A DNA stretch of 64,000 nucleotides from Litsea cubeba (Eukaryota > Streptophyta > Magnoliopsida > Laurales > Lauraceae), in contig CM022950.1 in NCBI GenBank assembly GCA_012931725.1, positions 60,747,418-60,811,417 of the forward strand, read 5' to 3'. Each line of letters starts with the position of its first letter. Positions within the stretch are counted from its first letter, which is position 1. Made by a program: the position numbers and the translations under genes. Shown here piece after piece: positions 23,331-36,486 of this stretch. Under the pieces are notes generated by a model. That model was not told the DNA's origin. It did not search any database and saw nothing but the letters and a program-made list of their open reading frames with translations.

Positions 23331-25178
23331 GCCTATTTAATGGTTTTTATCCTGTAGTTTTTGTCGGTTTTGATAGATTAAAAATAAGGGCCCAAATGCT
23401 ACAAATTAGGCACTTGACAAATAAAGAAGGAAAAATAAAGTAGTAGAAAAGATTTTATTAAAGAATAATCTCATTAAGCAGCCAGTTACATAGATACATT
23501 ATGTTACAATCTTCATTTAGAAATCTCATGTATAAGTATCTCTAATCCTAGGAAGGCTCTTGAGCGTATCATGGGGGCACTTCTCTTCACTGGCATAAGA
23601 TGGATGCATTACAACAGCCTAACAATGTCTTGCCGCTGTCTTTCCGTAAGAGATTGAATCAACAGTCACTTGACATTCGTTCATAGTTTTGAACAGCAGC
23701 TCAACAAAAATGTGAGGGTTTTGATTTGTTTTTTCTCACATTTTTCTAGGAGTGGAACTTCTGGTAATCTTGCTTTATTCTCAAAACCTGCAAACAAACA
23801 GTAGAAAGAAAAGATTGATTTCTCTGTTTGTCAAAAGAGAGCAAGGAAAAGTGATAGAAAAGTAAAATTATCCATTACCATTACAGGCCTAGCTTCACAG
23901 GACACACCATCTGCCAGCTCATACCAGTCCCTATGCTCTCTCTCCAAGAGAGGCAAGATCTCGAATGCTTTGCTGCCTTCTTCACATTGTCACCTTTGCG
24001 TTTTTTGCCAACAGTAATGGTCTGTGTTTCCATCACCCACCTACATAAAAGAAAAACACATCAAATTGAGAGATCATGTTTTAATAACAAATGAAAGAGA
24101 CAAGGGAATAATAAGATAATGGGTTCACATCTGGTGGCATTTGAATCAGATCCGAATAACACAAAAGAAACTTTACTATAGAAAAAGAGAGTGAGAGAGC
24201 AGACAACAAAAGTGTCTCAAAGCATGCACTGCACAGTTGATAATACTGTTTTTTTCTTATAGAAGCAAGTTTCAACCCAAAAGCCTCCCAAAGGTTTTTC
24301 CAATGAGTAAATAGGAAGAAAAGATGTGTCGAACTCAAACTCATTTCTGTAGAAAGGAGATTCATGCTGTGGGGCAGGGGAGGTTGGCTAGACTCAGATT
24401 CCGCTGGTTTTTTAAGCCATCTCTAATTTGACAACTTTTAGGAGCAAAGAAATATATATATATATATTTCAAGAACATGAAAATTAATAAAAGGAGTTTT
24501 TTATATATATAAAAGCATTTACCGACTGCACTTCCTCTTGATGAGTCAATGGCCTATTGGGACGATATGTATGATTTTGGCGCTTAGCTCATAGCCAAAA
24601 ACGCTGACATTGCAGTACAACCACATGAGTCTCACAACTACTGAAAACTAATAATTGTACACAGGAGGTGTTCACCACCTAGAATTAACTAAAAAAACTA
24701 ACCTTTTGATGCAGGGACTTTAGTATCTCCATAAACAACAAATTTCCAGCAATCCGTTCTGGGGTGACATACAAGAGTTTGCATGACGGATTATTTTTTC
24801 TACAAAAACAATAAAATGGAGTTAGCAGGAAAAAAAAAGAGATTGTAAGAGCCAAAACAGTAAGGTTGAGGCTGCATCTGACTTCTCAGTATTTTGGTAG
24901 TAGAAATAAACATTTCCTGATCTTCAAGACTTTTAATAACACTCACGAACATTGTACACGAGATGGTAAAATATATAAAACTACAAAGAGTAACATTTGA
25001 AAAAGGAATTATCTTAGACCCAAAAACTGTAAGGTGCCAAATGCAGCCTGAAGCTTATTTTACTTCTTCAATTCAATGGGATCAAGTTGTACAATTTTTA
25101 GATTTGTCAGTTTAAATCTTCAGCTGACAGCTTTCATGTAACATACTTACAACCCATTTTTCTTGATGATTATCTTCA
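23331..25178 (-). other. Interior of a probable CACTA fragment, weak exon traces
   Basis: Minus-strand stretches near 23890-24030 (FEILPLLEREHRDWYELADG) and 23690-23800 (acceptor TTTGCAG, then FENKARLPEVPLLEKCEKK) have protein-like composition and splice-like edges. I do not recognise them. They may be remains of a gene carried by the CACTA element or unrelated exons. Confidence 0.3.
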
Positions 25179-25610
25179 TCACTGCATGCAGATGCACCCC
25201 CCCCCCCCCCATACACACACATTTTTTTTAGCATTATCCTCGTCTTGAGATACATCATTCACCAAATCAACCTGTTCACATACTACATCACTAGCCCCTA
25301 CATTTACATGACTTTCGGGATAGAGTTCTCCATGGTGGATCCATGTCGTGTAAGACGTATCTATTCCATCACATATTAAATGTGTATGAATTTCTCTTAG
25401 TGTCTTCTTCCCTCGAAAATTTCGGCATTTGACACACGGACAACAATACCAATCATCACCCCCTAATTTATGTGTATTAGCCCTTACATACCGAAAGAAT
25501 AGTTCTACTCCTTCCAGGTACTCTTTAGAAAGCCTAGGTGCCGTCATCCATTCCTTGCTTGGAGGCTCCATTCTGAACCTAGAAATTTTAGAACCTAGAA
25601 AACCCAACAA
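25179..25610 (-). pseudogene. CACTA (En/Spm) transposase N-terminal fragment
   Basis: The frame from 25610 contains EWMTAPRLSKEYLEGVELF, then CCPCVKCRNFRGKKT and IHTHLICDGIDTSYTTWIHHGE. These are the Cys and His motifs of the transposase-associated domain at the start of plant CACTA transposases. The initiator region (MEPPSKEWM) is close to the family start, so the likely start is the second Met at about 25571. It ends in a poly-G (+ strand poly-C) stretch with no DDE domain, so it is a fragment. Confidence 0.75.
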
Positions 25611-28110
25611 ATACCTATTACAACAATCTGAACATGAATTTCAAAATCTGTTGAAATCAGATCCAACTACTAAACATCATTGACATCATAAAACTATGTT
25701 TTTATATCTCTCTAAATGAGTTCTATGTATATTAAATCTATAGATATTGCACACAGAATCATATACTTAAAAATAAAAGGCAGCAGCAAATCATTGAGAA
25801 AGCTACAACTCCACCACTGTACATTAATGATGAAAACCCATAATTCCATAGACAGGAGATTGACAAGGAATAATACAACTCTACCACTGTACATTAATGA
25901 TGAAAATGAGATCTTGTTTCTACTTTTGTGTCAAGAAAGAATATCTATTTTTTCCCCTAATATCTATTTATTAGAATTTTCAATTAGTTATTAGGTTATC
26001 CATTAAACAATAGAAGTCATACAATGAAAACCATGCACAAACTCAACCAAGGCTTCCGAAACATGCTGAAAAACACAAACTACTACTGTTCAATCCACTA
26101 TTCAGTAATTTAAAGAAGATAATGGTATACGCTATGCATCAACAAGTCTCTACCTGTTTCCGTGAGTTCTGATAATCACCTTACTCACTTGCCCAACTGT
26201 TCAAGACTGAGAAAGAGATAAAAATAATATAATGCTTGGCCCGATCATAGTAGAAGTTTCTGAGTCAGAAACTTAGAATGTGATACAGGTTGCTGTCATA
26301 TAGTGGATAAGACCTCACGTAATTTGCATAGCATGAGTACCACAGTCCACTTGTAGGTCAGCAATGTGCACCTAAACCAAAATGTAGGCAATTTCAATGG
26401 AAAAAAGAAAGGTCGCACAACTAGATGATTAAGGTCATCTGGGACAATTTGGATCAAGTTAGAACCTCAAAGAAAGGCTTTGGAGCCAAGTGGTTTAAAA
26501 ATTAGCAGATGAAAGGGAAGCATAAAGACTGAAATTTTGGTAGATTTGAAAGCAGGAAGATTTAGTGGCGCGGTGTGATAAACCCCAACATATGAGAGTT
26601 ACTATAAAACAGAATAGGGGTTAAAAAGGGCATCACAACAAGGATCAATATGAGCAAAGTGGGGAGAAGGTAGTGGAGTTTGTGAGGTTGTCATATGCCA
26701 CTTGAATACTTGATTGAGTGGGAGCTTTTATAAGACAATAGTGACACATGCATTCTTTCAGAGGTAAATGTTGAACAATGGAGAGACAAGAAAGAGGACA
26801 CAGTGAATGTGTATCACATGATAACGCTAAAAATTTGGATAGAAAAGATTGAATTAGGAAAGGAGGAAAAACAAAAGTGTACAAAATACAAGTGGATGGG
26901 ATTGTTGGAGGAGTTGTTGACTGATGGATGAGTTTCAGGCTTGCAAACAAGTTTAAGGGTGTTGAGACTAAGATAGGGAGTGGGAGTAAAAACAATTATG
27001 GATGTTGCATGGGAGGCAGAGGCTTCAATTTTCATTGAAATACAGCAAATGATATAAAAAAGGAACAACAAGGTATGACCTATGATGTACGGGAATGAGC
27101 TGAAAGGAAATGCGACAAATAAAATCCAAAGAAGATGCTGATTTGAGAGGAAAACACCAAACAAGTGAGCCCAAACAGAAAAGAACACACAAAGGTAGTT
27201 TCTTCCACAGAAATCCCCTCAATAAGACAGTAAATAACCAGTCCATCCAAACTGCACGAAAACAAACATTTCATTCTACCTGTGTAATTGTCCCTGATTT
27301 CTGCCTCAAACCAACATCAAAGTCTGATAAAATCCATCATTATATTATGGACCAGTCCAAACAAGAGCAAAGCCTAGCCAAACCAGAGCCCAAGATATAC
27401 CCTAATATTTGCCCACAAGGACCAAAGCCATCCCTATATCAAGTGTAATGGTAGAAATAACATAGTACCAAGTGTTTTGTGTTTTTTCAGAATTTATTAT
27501 TCAATTGCAAACAGAATTTTGTAAGCCTTCCAAAGCTGTGGTCACAGAGACATCACACACATTTGGATGCCTACTTATTTTGCTTGCCAATTGTGACAGC
27601 ACAGATTTTTTAGATAAGTACTAAGTGGTAGACAATTCTTCTATCTTTGAAAAAATTCAAGCGGTAATGTCACAAATCCACAAGCGACTAATTGCTTAGC
27701 TACAGAAGACTGGCATCTGTCCTAGATGATTACTTTCAGAACAACCAAACACACCCACCCTTATATAAAACTAAAGGAAAAGCAGCAAGCAGGAAAAAAA
27801 CACTTAAATATGTAAAAAATGCATATATATTATACATCCCCATTAGATCTTTGGTATAATTCTTTCTACCCGACGTTCAAAATCTAATTACAAAAACAGC
27901 TTATAATTCTTTCTACCAAAAATAATCTTTCTTTGATAAAAAAAACTTTGAATGGGAAGAACACGGTAATAAAAAAAAGAAGCAATCTTCTAATTGAAAG
28001 CTGGAGAAAAAGAGAAAGAGGGAATCGGAACTAATCGAGAAAGGAGGAGCTTAAAATAGAGAAACGAGCACAAGAAACCCTACAAATTGGAGAGTTTGAA
28101 TGAGAAAAAG
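25611..28110. other. Noncoding, no gene recognised
   Basis: ORFs here are short and leucine/phenylalanine-rich on one strand, as expected from AT-rich DNA. A 33-bp word (CCACTGTACATTAATGATGA core) occurs twice, near 25813 and 25882. GTAGGGTTTC on the minus strand near 28073, in a CT-rich setting, looks like a plant 5' leader, but no coding sequence follows it. Confidence 0.4.
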
Positions 28111-28268
28111 ATGAGACCTTTGAGCAGCTCAAAAGGCTTCCTTTGCTGGATTCCAAGAAGGAGATTCCAAAGTGATGAGACCTTTAAGTTGGCTTAAAAA
28201 GGCTTCCTTTGTTGGATTCCAAGTATGAAATTCCAGAGTGACGAGACCTTTGAGCTTCAAAAGGCTTC
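28111..28268. repeat. About 65-bp tandem repeat, 2.4 copies
   Basis: Units start GATGAGACCTTTGAGC (near 28110), GATGAGACCTTTAAG (28174) and GACGAGACCTTTGAGC (28241, partial). Each full unit includes AAAGGCTTCCTTTG and GGATTCCAAG. Confidence 0.75.
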
Positions 28269-29317
28269 AAAATGCTTCAAATCATCCTTTAAAACTCAAA
28301 TATCAGTAATTCCCATTAAAATAGATAGTGGAGGATGCAATGTCATAGGGACACCTCTCGTATGGGTGCACACATGCAAGTAATTAAAGCTAAGTCTCTT
28401 AAAACTATTGCCAACTGTATCTTTATGTATGGACTATGGATTATGGATCATTGATCGGGAAATTCGCTTGGAGCCAACTTATTTGATTCTTAAAACTCTA
28501 TTACATTTAGAAAATACCCTATTAGGTGATGCATATAAAAGGATTTCAATATTTCATGAAACCCCACTGAGGAAATGAGACTGCTACATAGATTTTTACA
28601 AACCCCATTTGAGTATTCTTGCTCCCCATCAATCATAAGCTAAGTGTTGTCATTTGAGTGAATCTAAGACCATAAACAAAAGCACCCATCTCACTATTTT
28701 CTTCAATGAAAAAGAAAAGGAAGATAGAGAGAGAGGTGTTACAGAGCAAAGCAGGTCCCGCCCCAGTGAGAGATTAGGGGGAGGATTTCATTATTCTGAA
28801 TTGGAACAAGTTGACATGGTTCCGCCTGCTATTGGTACCTCATCCAAACTCATATTTAAACTACTAATAAAGACAAAACCATCTAGTTGTTTACGGAATC
28901 AGAAAGATTTTCTTTGATCCAGACTATACAAACTCAAAAATGCCAACAATCCATTCCGAAACACAGAAACTACATTGTGCAGCAACTTCAACAGAGTACT
29001 TCTTCAAGATCTTGTTTTCGCATCGAGTTACAACAAAGCATTCGACTTCTCATTTGTAAAACAAAACCCAAAAACAGAGATCTGGGATTTCAATCAATGC
29101 AAAGCCCAGAAATGACCCAATTAAAATCACAGATCTAGACTGAGCACAAGAAACCCATACAACTCAAAAGTCTCCAACTAAAAAGTACTGTAGCTCATTT
29201 GTTTAAAAATATTTTTATTTTCAAAAGGCAAGCTTACTCAAACTAGAGGAGTTCATGAGCCAGGTCTGGCTGGGCTAAGGCATATCCAGGCCCTGCTTAG
29301 TTTTGAAAAATAGGCTT
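28269..29317. other. Noncoding left flank of the older copia element
   Basis: No coding region seen. The last 80 bp (CTGGGCTAAGGC, AGGCCCTG) resemble a GGGCC-rich dispersed repeat that resumes after 56305, showing that the copia element inserted into it. Confidence 0.45.
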
Positions 29318-29322
29318 GTATT

Positions 29323-29540
29323 TGTTAATCCAAGCCCAGACCCATTTTGGGCCCGGTCATCATATCTTAGTCAATTGTAAAACTGATTTTTAGGATCTAG
29401 ATTAGATGAGATAATGATAGTTGCATGTAATCAGGGCATTCAGCCCCTTTATAATGGGAGAACAGTCGACCCTAATGGGCACTGGATTAAAACATTATTT
29501 TGCATTTTCTGTGTTCTGGTTTTCATGTCTATGAATGACA
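29323..29540 (+). repeat. 5' LTR of the older copia
   Basis: 218 bp, TGTTAATCC...AATGACA. A TATA-like TTTATAATGG lies near 29448. Confidence 0.92.
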
Positions 29541-29553
29541 TGGTATCAGAGCC
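29541..29553 (+). other. Primer-binding site, initiator Met tRNA type
   Basis: TGGTATCAGAGCC abuts the LTR. Confidence 0.9.
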
Positions 29554-30860
29554 TAGGTTTTAGTTTCTTTCACATCCAATGATCTGTAAGATCATCCTTG
29601 ACATCTTCCAAGGTCTGGAAGCCCTCCGTGCAACCTCAAATCATCACTGATCATCCCAGATAATCCCTGATCAGATCTGATCATCTCAAATCAGATGTGG
29701 CCCACTTCAGATCATCATCAACTCATCTGCAGAAGCAGCCCAGTGTGGTCGCATGTTTATTTCGGGAATTCTGGTGATTTTTCCTGCAATTATTTATCAT
29801 CATAGGTTGGTCGTCTGTCACCTACCTCTTGTGGATTTTCGGATTTCTTCACTTGTTTTCATCACAGCCGCACCAAATCTTTGATCTGACCTGGTTTTTG
29901 ATGAGACTACTTCCATTAGTTACATAGAAGATCTGTGCATCCATCTCGACCTTCAGATCTGTCATCAGATCAACTGGTGGGGCCCACGTGCATATCAGCA
30001 CCTTGACGACAGGCTTGTCAGTGCATTCTTTGGTTTTTTGTTACTATTTGTAACATACAGCAGCGCAGGTTTTTTGGTTTTTCGGCTGATATTTCTTCCA
30101 TCCCATTGGTGGATCATCTCCTAAGTCATCTTCCAAGCATTGGAAGCCCCACTGCGATCATCTTCGTCCGCCAGATCATCTCTAATCATCGCTGATCACC
30201 TCAGATCAGGTGTGGTCCACCTGAGATCATCACAACTCATTAGCGGAACCTTCCCACCTTGGTCGACTGGAGATTCCTGGGTTTATGTAGATTTTTTCCA
30301 GAATTATTGATCATCAGAGGTAGGTTTTCTACCATTTTTTTTGTGAAAATTCAATCTTTTCCACTAGTTTTCATCTCGGTCGTCCAAAATCCTGGATCTG
30401 GATTTGACCACGACCAGTAGTTGCATAAACTACTCTTCCTTCATCCCCACCCTCTGATCTGTGTCACGATCACCAAGTGGGGCCCTCGTGTGGTTTTACA
30501 CACTGCCGACAGGGACGTTTTTATTCCTTGTTACTGCTGCTGTTGCTGCTGTCTTCATTTTCCTGCCGATGTTGTCTTCCTTATCTGCTGCTTCTTGATT
30601 TCTGCTGTTGATTGCTCCTTCATCTGGGTTACTATTACTGCTGCTGTTGCTCTTTTTATTGTTTGCTGGATGGTTATTTTTTTCCTATTTTCATCTGAGA
30701 TTACTACTGCTGCTGGCTGTTAATTTCTTTATCATTGGTATTACTTGTTCCTGCTGTTGTTGCATCTCCTCTGGACATCTTTCTCCGTCAGATCTTGGCT
30801 GCTGGTTGCTATCTGTTGCAACACCTCCTGATTGTGCGTGCTTGTTACTAGTCTTTAGTA
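29554..30860 (+). other. Leader with a duplicated module and CTG-rich end
   Basis: A module of about 400-500 bp occurs twice (about 29590-30010 and 30125-30515). Each has a CTTCCAAG-GGAAGCC start, a run of GATCATC words, GTGG(C/T)CCAC, and a TTTCATC(A/T)C(A/G)GCCG-like word. It ends with a GGGGCCC(A/T)CGTG block and a GACAGG word. The last 300 bp are rich in CTG/TGC words. The young copia leader has the same layout. Confidence 0.6.
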
Positions 30861-31655
30861 ATGGAAAAACATGAGATAACCCTGGTTCGATTTGATGGAA
30901 CAAATTTACTTGGAAGGAAAAGAACTCTGGGCACACATTGATGGATTTGAACCTCAACCTGAGGAAGATGATAAGAAGATTTTAGCTTGGAAACAAAGGA
31001 TGCTAAAATCAAGACCTGGTTGCTGGGCTCTGTTGAATCACATTTTATCCTCAACCTTAAACCCTGCAAAAATGCCCGTGAAATGTGGGACTATCTTAAG
31101 AACATTTATCAACAAGGCAATGCTGCTCGTCAGTTTCAATTGGAACTTGAAATCTCTCAATTCACTCAAGGCACCCAGTCTATTCAGGAGTATTACAATG
31201 GCTTCCGCAGACTGTGGTCTGAATATGATGAGATTAAGTTTGCCAAGGTATCTGCAGCACTTCTACCGGAATTACTTTCATTACAGCAAAGTAGTCATCG
31301 GGATCAGCTTCTCATGAAACTTTGTCTGGAGTTTGAAACAGTTAGATCGAACTTGATGAGCAGGGCCACTCTTCCCAGCTTGGATAACTGCCTTCAGGAA
31401 CTTCTGCGGGAAGAACAACGTCTAGTTACTAAAACTACTCTAGAACAACAGAGATCTGCTGAGGCTCCATTTGCCTATGTTGCTACAACCAGATAACCTC
31501 CTCGGGATATCAGTAAAGTTCAGTGCCATAACTGTAAAAAATATGGTCACTATGCAAATCAATGCAAAGCAAAAATTTGCAAATATTGTAAGGCCACTGG
31601 TCATGTTATTGGCGAATGTCGGAAGAAGGCTCGCAATTCTACTTCCAGCAATTAT
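30861..31655 (+). pseudogene. Older copia gag
   Basis: Starts ATG 30861 (MEKHEITLVRFDGTN). About ten codons after FDGTN appear to be missing, and the frame then shifts to YLEGKELWAHIDGFEPQP. A second shift near 31000 leads to IKTWLLGSVESHFILNL and the UBN2-type gag domain. TAA at 31494-31496 interrupts just before the zinc knuckles (CHNCKKYGHYANQC and CKYCKATGHVIGEC), which follow in the same frame. Non-functional. Confidence 0.85.
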
Positions 31656-34327
31656 GTGCAGTCAGGCCCGGGTACTTCCATCGTGTCGTCAGCTCCTACT
31701 GCTTACACAGTGACCACTCCACCATATGCATCCTCTGACTTCAGTGGTTCTCTACAGTATGATTCATCCTCACAGCCTGGTTCCTCATCGCAATCTGCGT
31801 CTCCAGCTCCTCTCACTCCTGAGATGGTTAACCAAATGATCATCAATGCCTTGGCATTCATGAACATCGCAGGTACTGATTCCTCTCTTTCCAATATATG
31901 GTACTTAGATTCTGGTGCAAGTAACCATATGACCTCTTCACCCATAACATTACAGAATGTCGATCCTTACATTACAGAATGTCGATCCTTACACTGGTCA
32001 TCTCACTGTTCAAGCTGCCAACGGAGATCATCTCCCCATCACCTCTGTTGGTGATACCCCTGGCCCCTTACCCGTAACCAATGTTTTAGTTTCTCCTCAT
32101 CTTGCTACCAATTTGGTTTTTGTGGGTCAACTTGTTGAAAATAATTGCAATGTCTCCTTTTCTTCTTCTGGCTGTGTTGTGCAGGACCAGGAGTCGGGGG
32201 AAGTGATCGCGAGGGGGCCTAAGCGTGGCAGACTTTTTTCCTTACCAATGTCTTCCGTTATTGAGAATAAAACTTTACATCAGTTATTTTGTTTTTTTAT
32301 TCATAATAATTCTCGATTGTGGCATAATAGACTTGGTCATCCAGATGCCTCTACTTTGTCTACTTTATTTCAATCTGGATTATTAAATATATCTATTGAC
32401 TCTGCTTCTTTTGAATGTGATGCTTGTAAATTAGGAAAGAGTAAAACTTTACCTTTTCCACACTCCACCACACGGAGCACTGCATGTTTTGACTTGATTC
32501 ACAGTGATGTTTGGGGCATTGCTCCGACCCTTTCCCATAGTCATTTCAAGTACTTTGTAACCTTCATTGGCGACTACAACAGATTTACTTGGATTTATTT
32601 ATTACATTCGAAGTCTGATGTTCTTAATGCATTTAAGTTTTTTGTTAAACTATGTTGAAAACCAATTCTCTAAATGCATTAAAACTTTGCGCTCAGACTC
32701 AGGGGGGAGTATGTTTCCAAGGATTTTCAATTCTTTCCAAACAATAAAGGAATCATTTCTCAATGTACATGTCCGTATACTCCACGACAAAATGGAGTAG
32801 CGGTACGGAAAAACATACATCTTTTTGATGTAACTAGAACTCTTCTGATTGAATCATCCATTCCCTCTCGTTTTTGGACTGAAGCTCTCACCACGGCTGT
32901 CTATCTCATTAACCGCCTTCCATCACCTACCATTTCTCATTCAACGCCTCATTTTAAATTGTTTGGTCATCATCCTGTGTTTGATCACCTACATACCTTT
33001 GGCTGTGTTTGCTTCATTCATCTACCTCCCATAGAAAGAACGAAACTAACAGCACAATCTCGCAGGTGTGCTTTTTTGGGTTATGCCACTAATCAAAAAG
33101 GTTTTGTTTGTTATGATCCCATTGGTCGTCGTATCAGGGTTTCTCGAAATGTTATTTTCTTTGAAAATCATTATTTCTTCCAAACTCACATGGAGTGTCC
33201 TCATCCCTTTTCATCGGCTCTTTTACCAGGTTTTTCGGATCAAACCTCTGTTACTAGGTTTAATCCTGCTTTTGTATACACCGACGGGAGAAACCTCCCA
33301 CTGCAGATGGCCCTTTCCCTGATCCTCCACCGACAAATGGGTCCACGCCTACTCCTGCCTTACGTCGCTCCTCTAGATATTCTTTACCGCCTGAGCAGTA
33401 TGGATTTACCCATACTTCTTTGATGACCACCCTATCTTCTATCTCTATCCCAAGTTCTTATTTGCAGGCTGTCCAACACGATTGCTGGAACCAGGCCATG
33501 AAGGAGGAATTAGATGCATTGGATCTGAATCACACATGGGATATTGTGGAGTGTACTTCAGCAGTTAAGCCCATTGGTTGCAAATGGATCTACTCGATCA
33601 AACTTAAATCTGATGGGTCCTTGGATAGACACAAAGCTAGACTTGTGGCACTCGGAAACAGACAGGAGTATGGCATTGACTACGAGGAGACGTTTGCACC
33701 TGTGGCAAAGATGACATCTGTTAGGTTACTTCTCGCCATTGCTGCATCTCAGTCCTGGCCATTATACCAAATGGATGTCAAAAATGCATTTCTTAATGGG
33801 GATTTGCAAGAAGAAGTCTATATGCGTATACCAGAAGGCGTCCTCTCTCCCTCCAAGAGGTTCGTTTGTCGGCTGCGAAAATTGCTTTATGGTCTAAAGC
33901 AAGCTCCTTGGGCATGGTTCGAAACCTTCAGGGTTCGCTTATGCGACAGTGGTTTTACTCAGAGCCCTTATGATCCATCTCTCTTTCTATGCCACACATC
34001 TACAGGGGTTACTGTGCTTCTGGTGTATGTTAACGATATTATTATCACTGGCACAAATGATGGTATGATCAAATCTCTCCAAGATTCCCTCCGGAATTAC
34101 TTTCATATGAAGGATTTGGGTCCTTTGCATTATTTCTTGGGCTTAGAGGTGCATCAATCTCTGAAAGGTCTCTTTGTTAATCAACACAAATACACATCAG
34201 ACCTTATCGAGTTGGCTGACCTCCATGATTCTTCGCTTGTTGATACACATGTCGAGGTAAATCTCAAGCTAACTAAAGATGATGGCGACCTTCTTCCTGA
34301 TCCTCATACATACCGGCGACTGGTGGG
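31656..34327 (+). pseudogene. Older copia protease, integrase and reverse transcriptase
   Basis: Protease LDSGASNHMT lies near 31908. A 22-bp tandem duplication (31949-31970 and 31971-31992) then shifts the frame. The integrase finger (LWHNRLGHPDAST), HSDVWGIAP and LRSDSGG are readable, with shifts near 32645 and 32720, and the expected SERKN Glu motif is degraded (AVRKN). Reverse transcriptase (GCKWIYSIKLKSDGS, QMDVKNAFLNGDL) is open from 33420. The catalytic YVDD has become YVND (codon 34032-34034), so the enzyme is expected to be dead. The frame ends at the gypsy insertion. Confidence 0.88.
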
Positions 34328-36486
34328 TGATGGACCGGCGCATTCTGCTCGCTCGGTTCTACCGAGGCCGGCGAACGTGGGAGTCCGTTTGGGTCTGACC
34401 CTTTCGTAACCGGAGGGGGGCAGATGCGCGCATCAATATTTCTTTTGTGTGGGTGTGCCAGATTTTCTATTTTACTTGGAATTGCAAGTGGTGATCCGGA
34501 GATCAACCTTCACAAGTAAAAAGGAAATCAACTTCTTTCAAGTTTTCCATTGCACATATGTTTAAGAAAAGAGACATTTTCTTGATTTGCCGTGAAAGGC
34601 GATTTTTTTGGCATTTATAGCCGATTTTGGCGTTTATAGCCAATTTACAATCCTTATCAATAATGAAAGACAAGAGTTGTTATTTTTGTCTCTTTTAAAA
34701 AAATACAAACTACAATGAAAAGCAAGAAAAGGAGGATCTAACTTCTCAGGAGATTATGGGGGACCCGTTCAGATTGACGGTCGCAAGCCATATGTGGACT
34801 TCGCCATCATCCATGCAAATGAGAACAGAGGATGCTATTGATTCGCTTGGCTTGGCTATAACCTCAGGTTTTTAGAGGACAAAGACCAAAAGGAAGTCCT
34901 ATGTCCGATAAAAAACTAAGTACACGGGCTGAAAAGCCATGTCTAAGCCATTAGAGGCAGAAGGAGAAGGCAAGGACCTTGGGGGGGGGGTATCCCCAAG
35001 GGACTTTTGTCACCTTGTAGCGGTGGTCGGTGTAGAACTTTCGCAGAGTTTTCTCTCTTTCTTCCTCTAAATTTCTGAGCTTTTTTCTGATCTGGGATCT
35101 GTCTTGTTTTTCCGATCTAGAATTCTTTAGAATGCTCTCCTATTTATAGGCTTTTAGGTAGCCATTTAGGAGGATTTATGAGCCTTAATTGTCATAAAGC
35201 TACATAAAGGGAGGAGTTACAAGATTGAATTCTTTATTTTGTAACTTCTTTTTCTTGGCTTCTGATTGGCCAGAGGAGATTGAGGGCTTTTAATCGCCTT
35301 TAATTACCATGATGGGAGGAGTTTCATGGGTTAAATACCATGAATCTCTTGACTTGTAACTCCCGGATGCTTGCTTCTGATTGGGCCGTCCAAAGAAATG
35401 GATTAATGACTGTAATAAAGCTAGTCAATTAATCGCATTAAGTGGTCATCGAGCAGCTGAAGAGTCGCGATCGGTCGGGTAGAAAGCACACTTTTTTTTG
35501 GTTGACCGGTTGGCGATCAATGTTGATTTCGATACTCTTGATGATTGACCCGTGTTTTTTACGGATGTCAGAGGATTTGGTGTCTCAAAAGTATGAATTT
35601 TGGAAAATCAGAGGAGTCGGACACTTCGAATCACGAAGAAACGGCGAAAAATGGAGTTTCCGGGGCCCTCCCGGCGATCCTGGGCTCCAGGGTCGCCTGC
35701 GACCCTGGCCCAGGGTCGCAGGGGCCTACGACCCTGGGGTTTTTTCCCCCCTTTTGTCCCGTTTTGTGTTCATTTTTGCTGTTTTTCGATTCTTTTTTCT
35801 TCTGTATTTTTCCTTGACATTTTTGATAATTTATTGGCCTGATTTCCCTGTAGAAAACCTGATGAGAACCCTTGCATTTTATTTTGCAAAGTTTCCAATT
35901 TTCTGAGACAGCCGAAGACTTTGTCACGTAGAGCTGCCGATTTTCCGTCAAAAGCTGAAATAGGGTCAAACGATGTCGGAATGACCTGAAATTTGGTGTG
36001 AAGCCTCCTGAGCAATAAATAAGACCAACCATAGGCTTTTGTTTAAGCATTTTGAAGCCGTCCATGTGCTCTATCTGATGAGTGATGGCCTCGGTGGTTC
36101 TCGCCGCCGAGAGGCTTGATTTAGCTGTTCGAGGGTTGATGTAGGGTCAAACGTTGTCGATTTGACTCGGAACTTGACATGGAGCCTCTTGGATGTATTT
36201 TGAGACCATCCATCGGCTCTGATCGAAGATTTGGTGTCTCATATGCTTTCACCGCCGGGAGCTCCTTTTCAGCTGCCGGAGAAGCAAAGTTAGGCCAAAT
36301 GATTTTGAAATGGCCCGAAACTTCTTGTGCACTCCTCTTTTGGCTGTTTCGAAGGATCTTGCAGTTTTTGTTTGATTCTGACAAGATTTGATTTTTTGGA
36401 AGTAGCATTGCCTATTTATGGCAGGTTGCGACTTCATGTAGCTTTTTGGATCTTGAAGAAGCAAGGTGACATTTTTTGTGTCAACA
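34328..36486 (-). repeat. 3' LTR of the Tat-like element
   Basis: 2159 bp. On the minus strand it starts TGTTGACACA and ends GGTCCATCA. It has a TATA box (minus strand, near 35139-35148), a GC-rich palindrome near 35690-35750, and a roughly 340-bp segment missing from the other LTR. It lacks about 140 bp that the other LTR has (54406-54545). Confidence 0.9.

Noticed and set aside
26645..27274. Overlapping hydrophobic minus-strand ORFs
   Set aside because: Phe/Leu/Ser-rich reading of AT-rich DNA in several frames, typical of chance ORFs; no exon edges in order.
30421..30874. ORFs in CTG-rich text before the older copia gag
   Set aside because: Leu/Cys runs from simple-sequence leader DNA; gag starts at 30861 in a recognised frame.
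35442..36065. Several overlapping ORFs on both strands
   Set aside because: All lie inside the LTR and are not kept in the other LTR copy.
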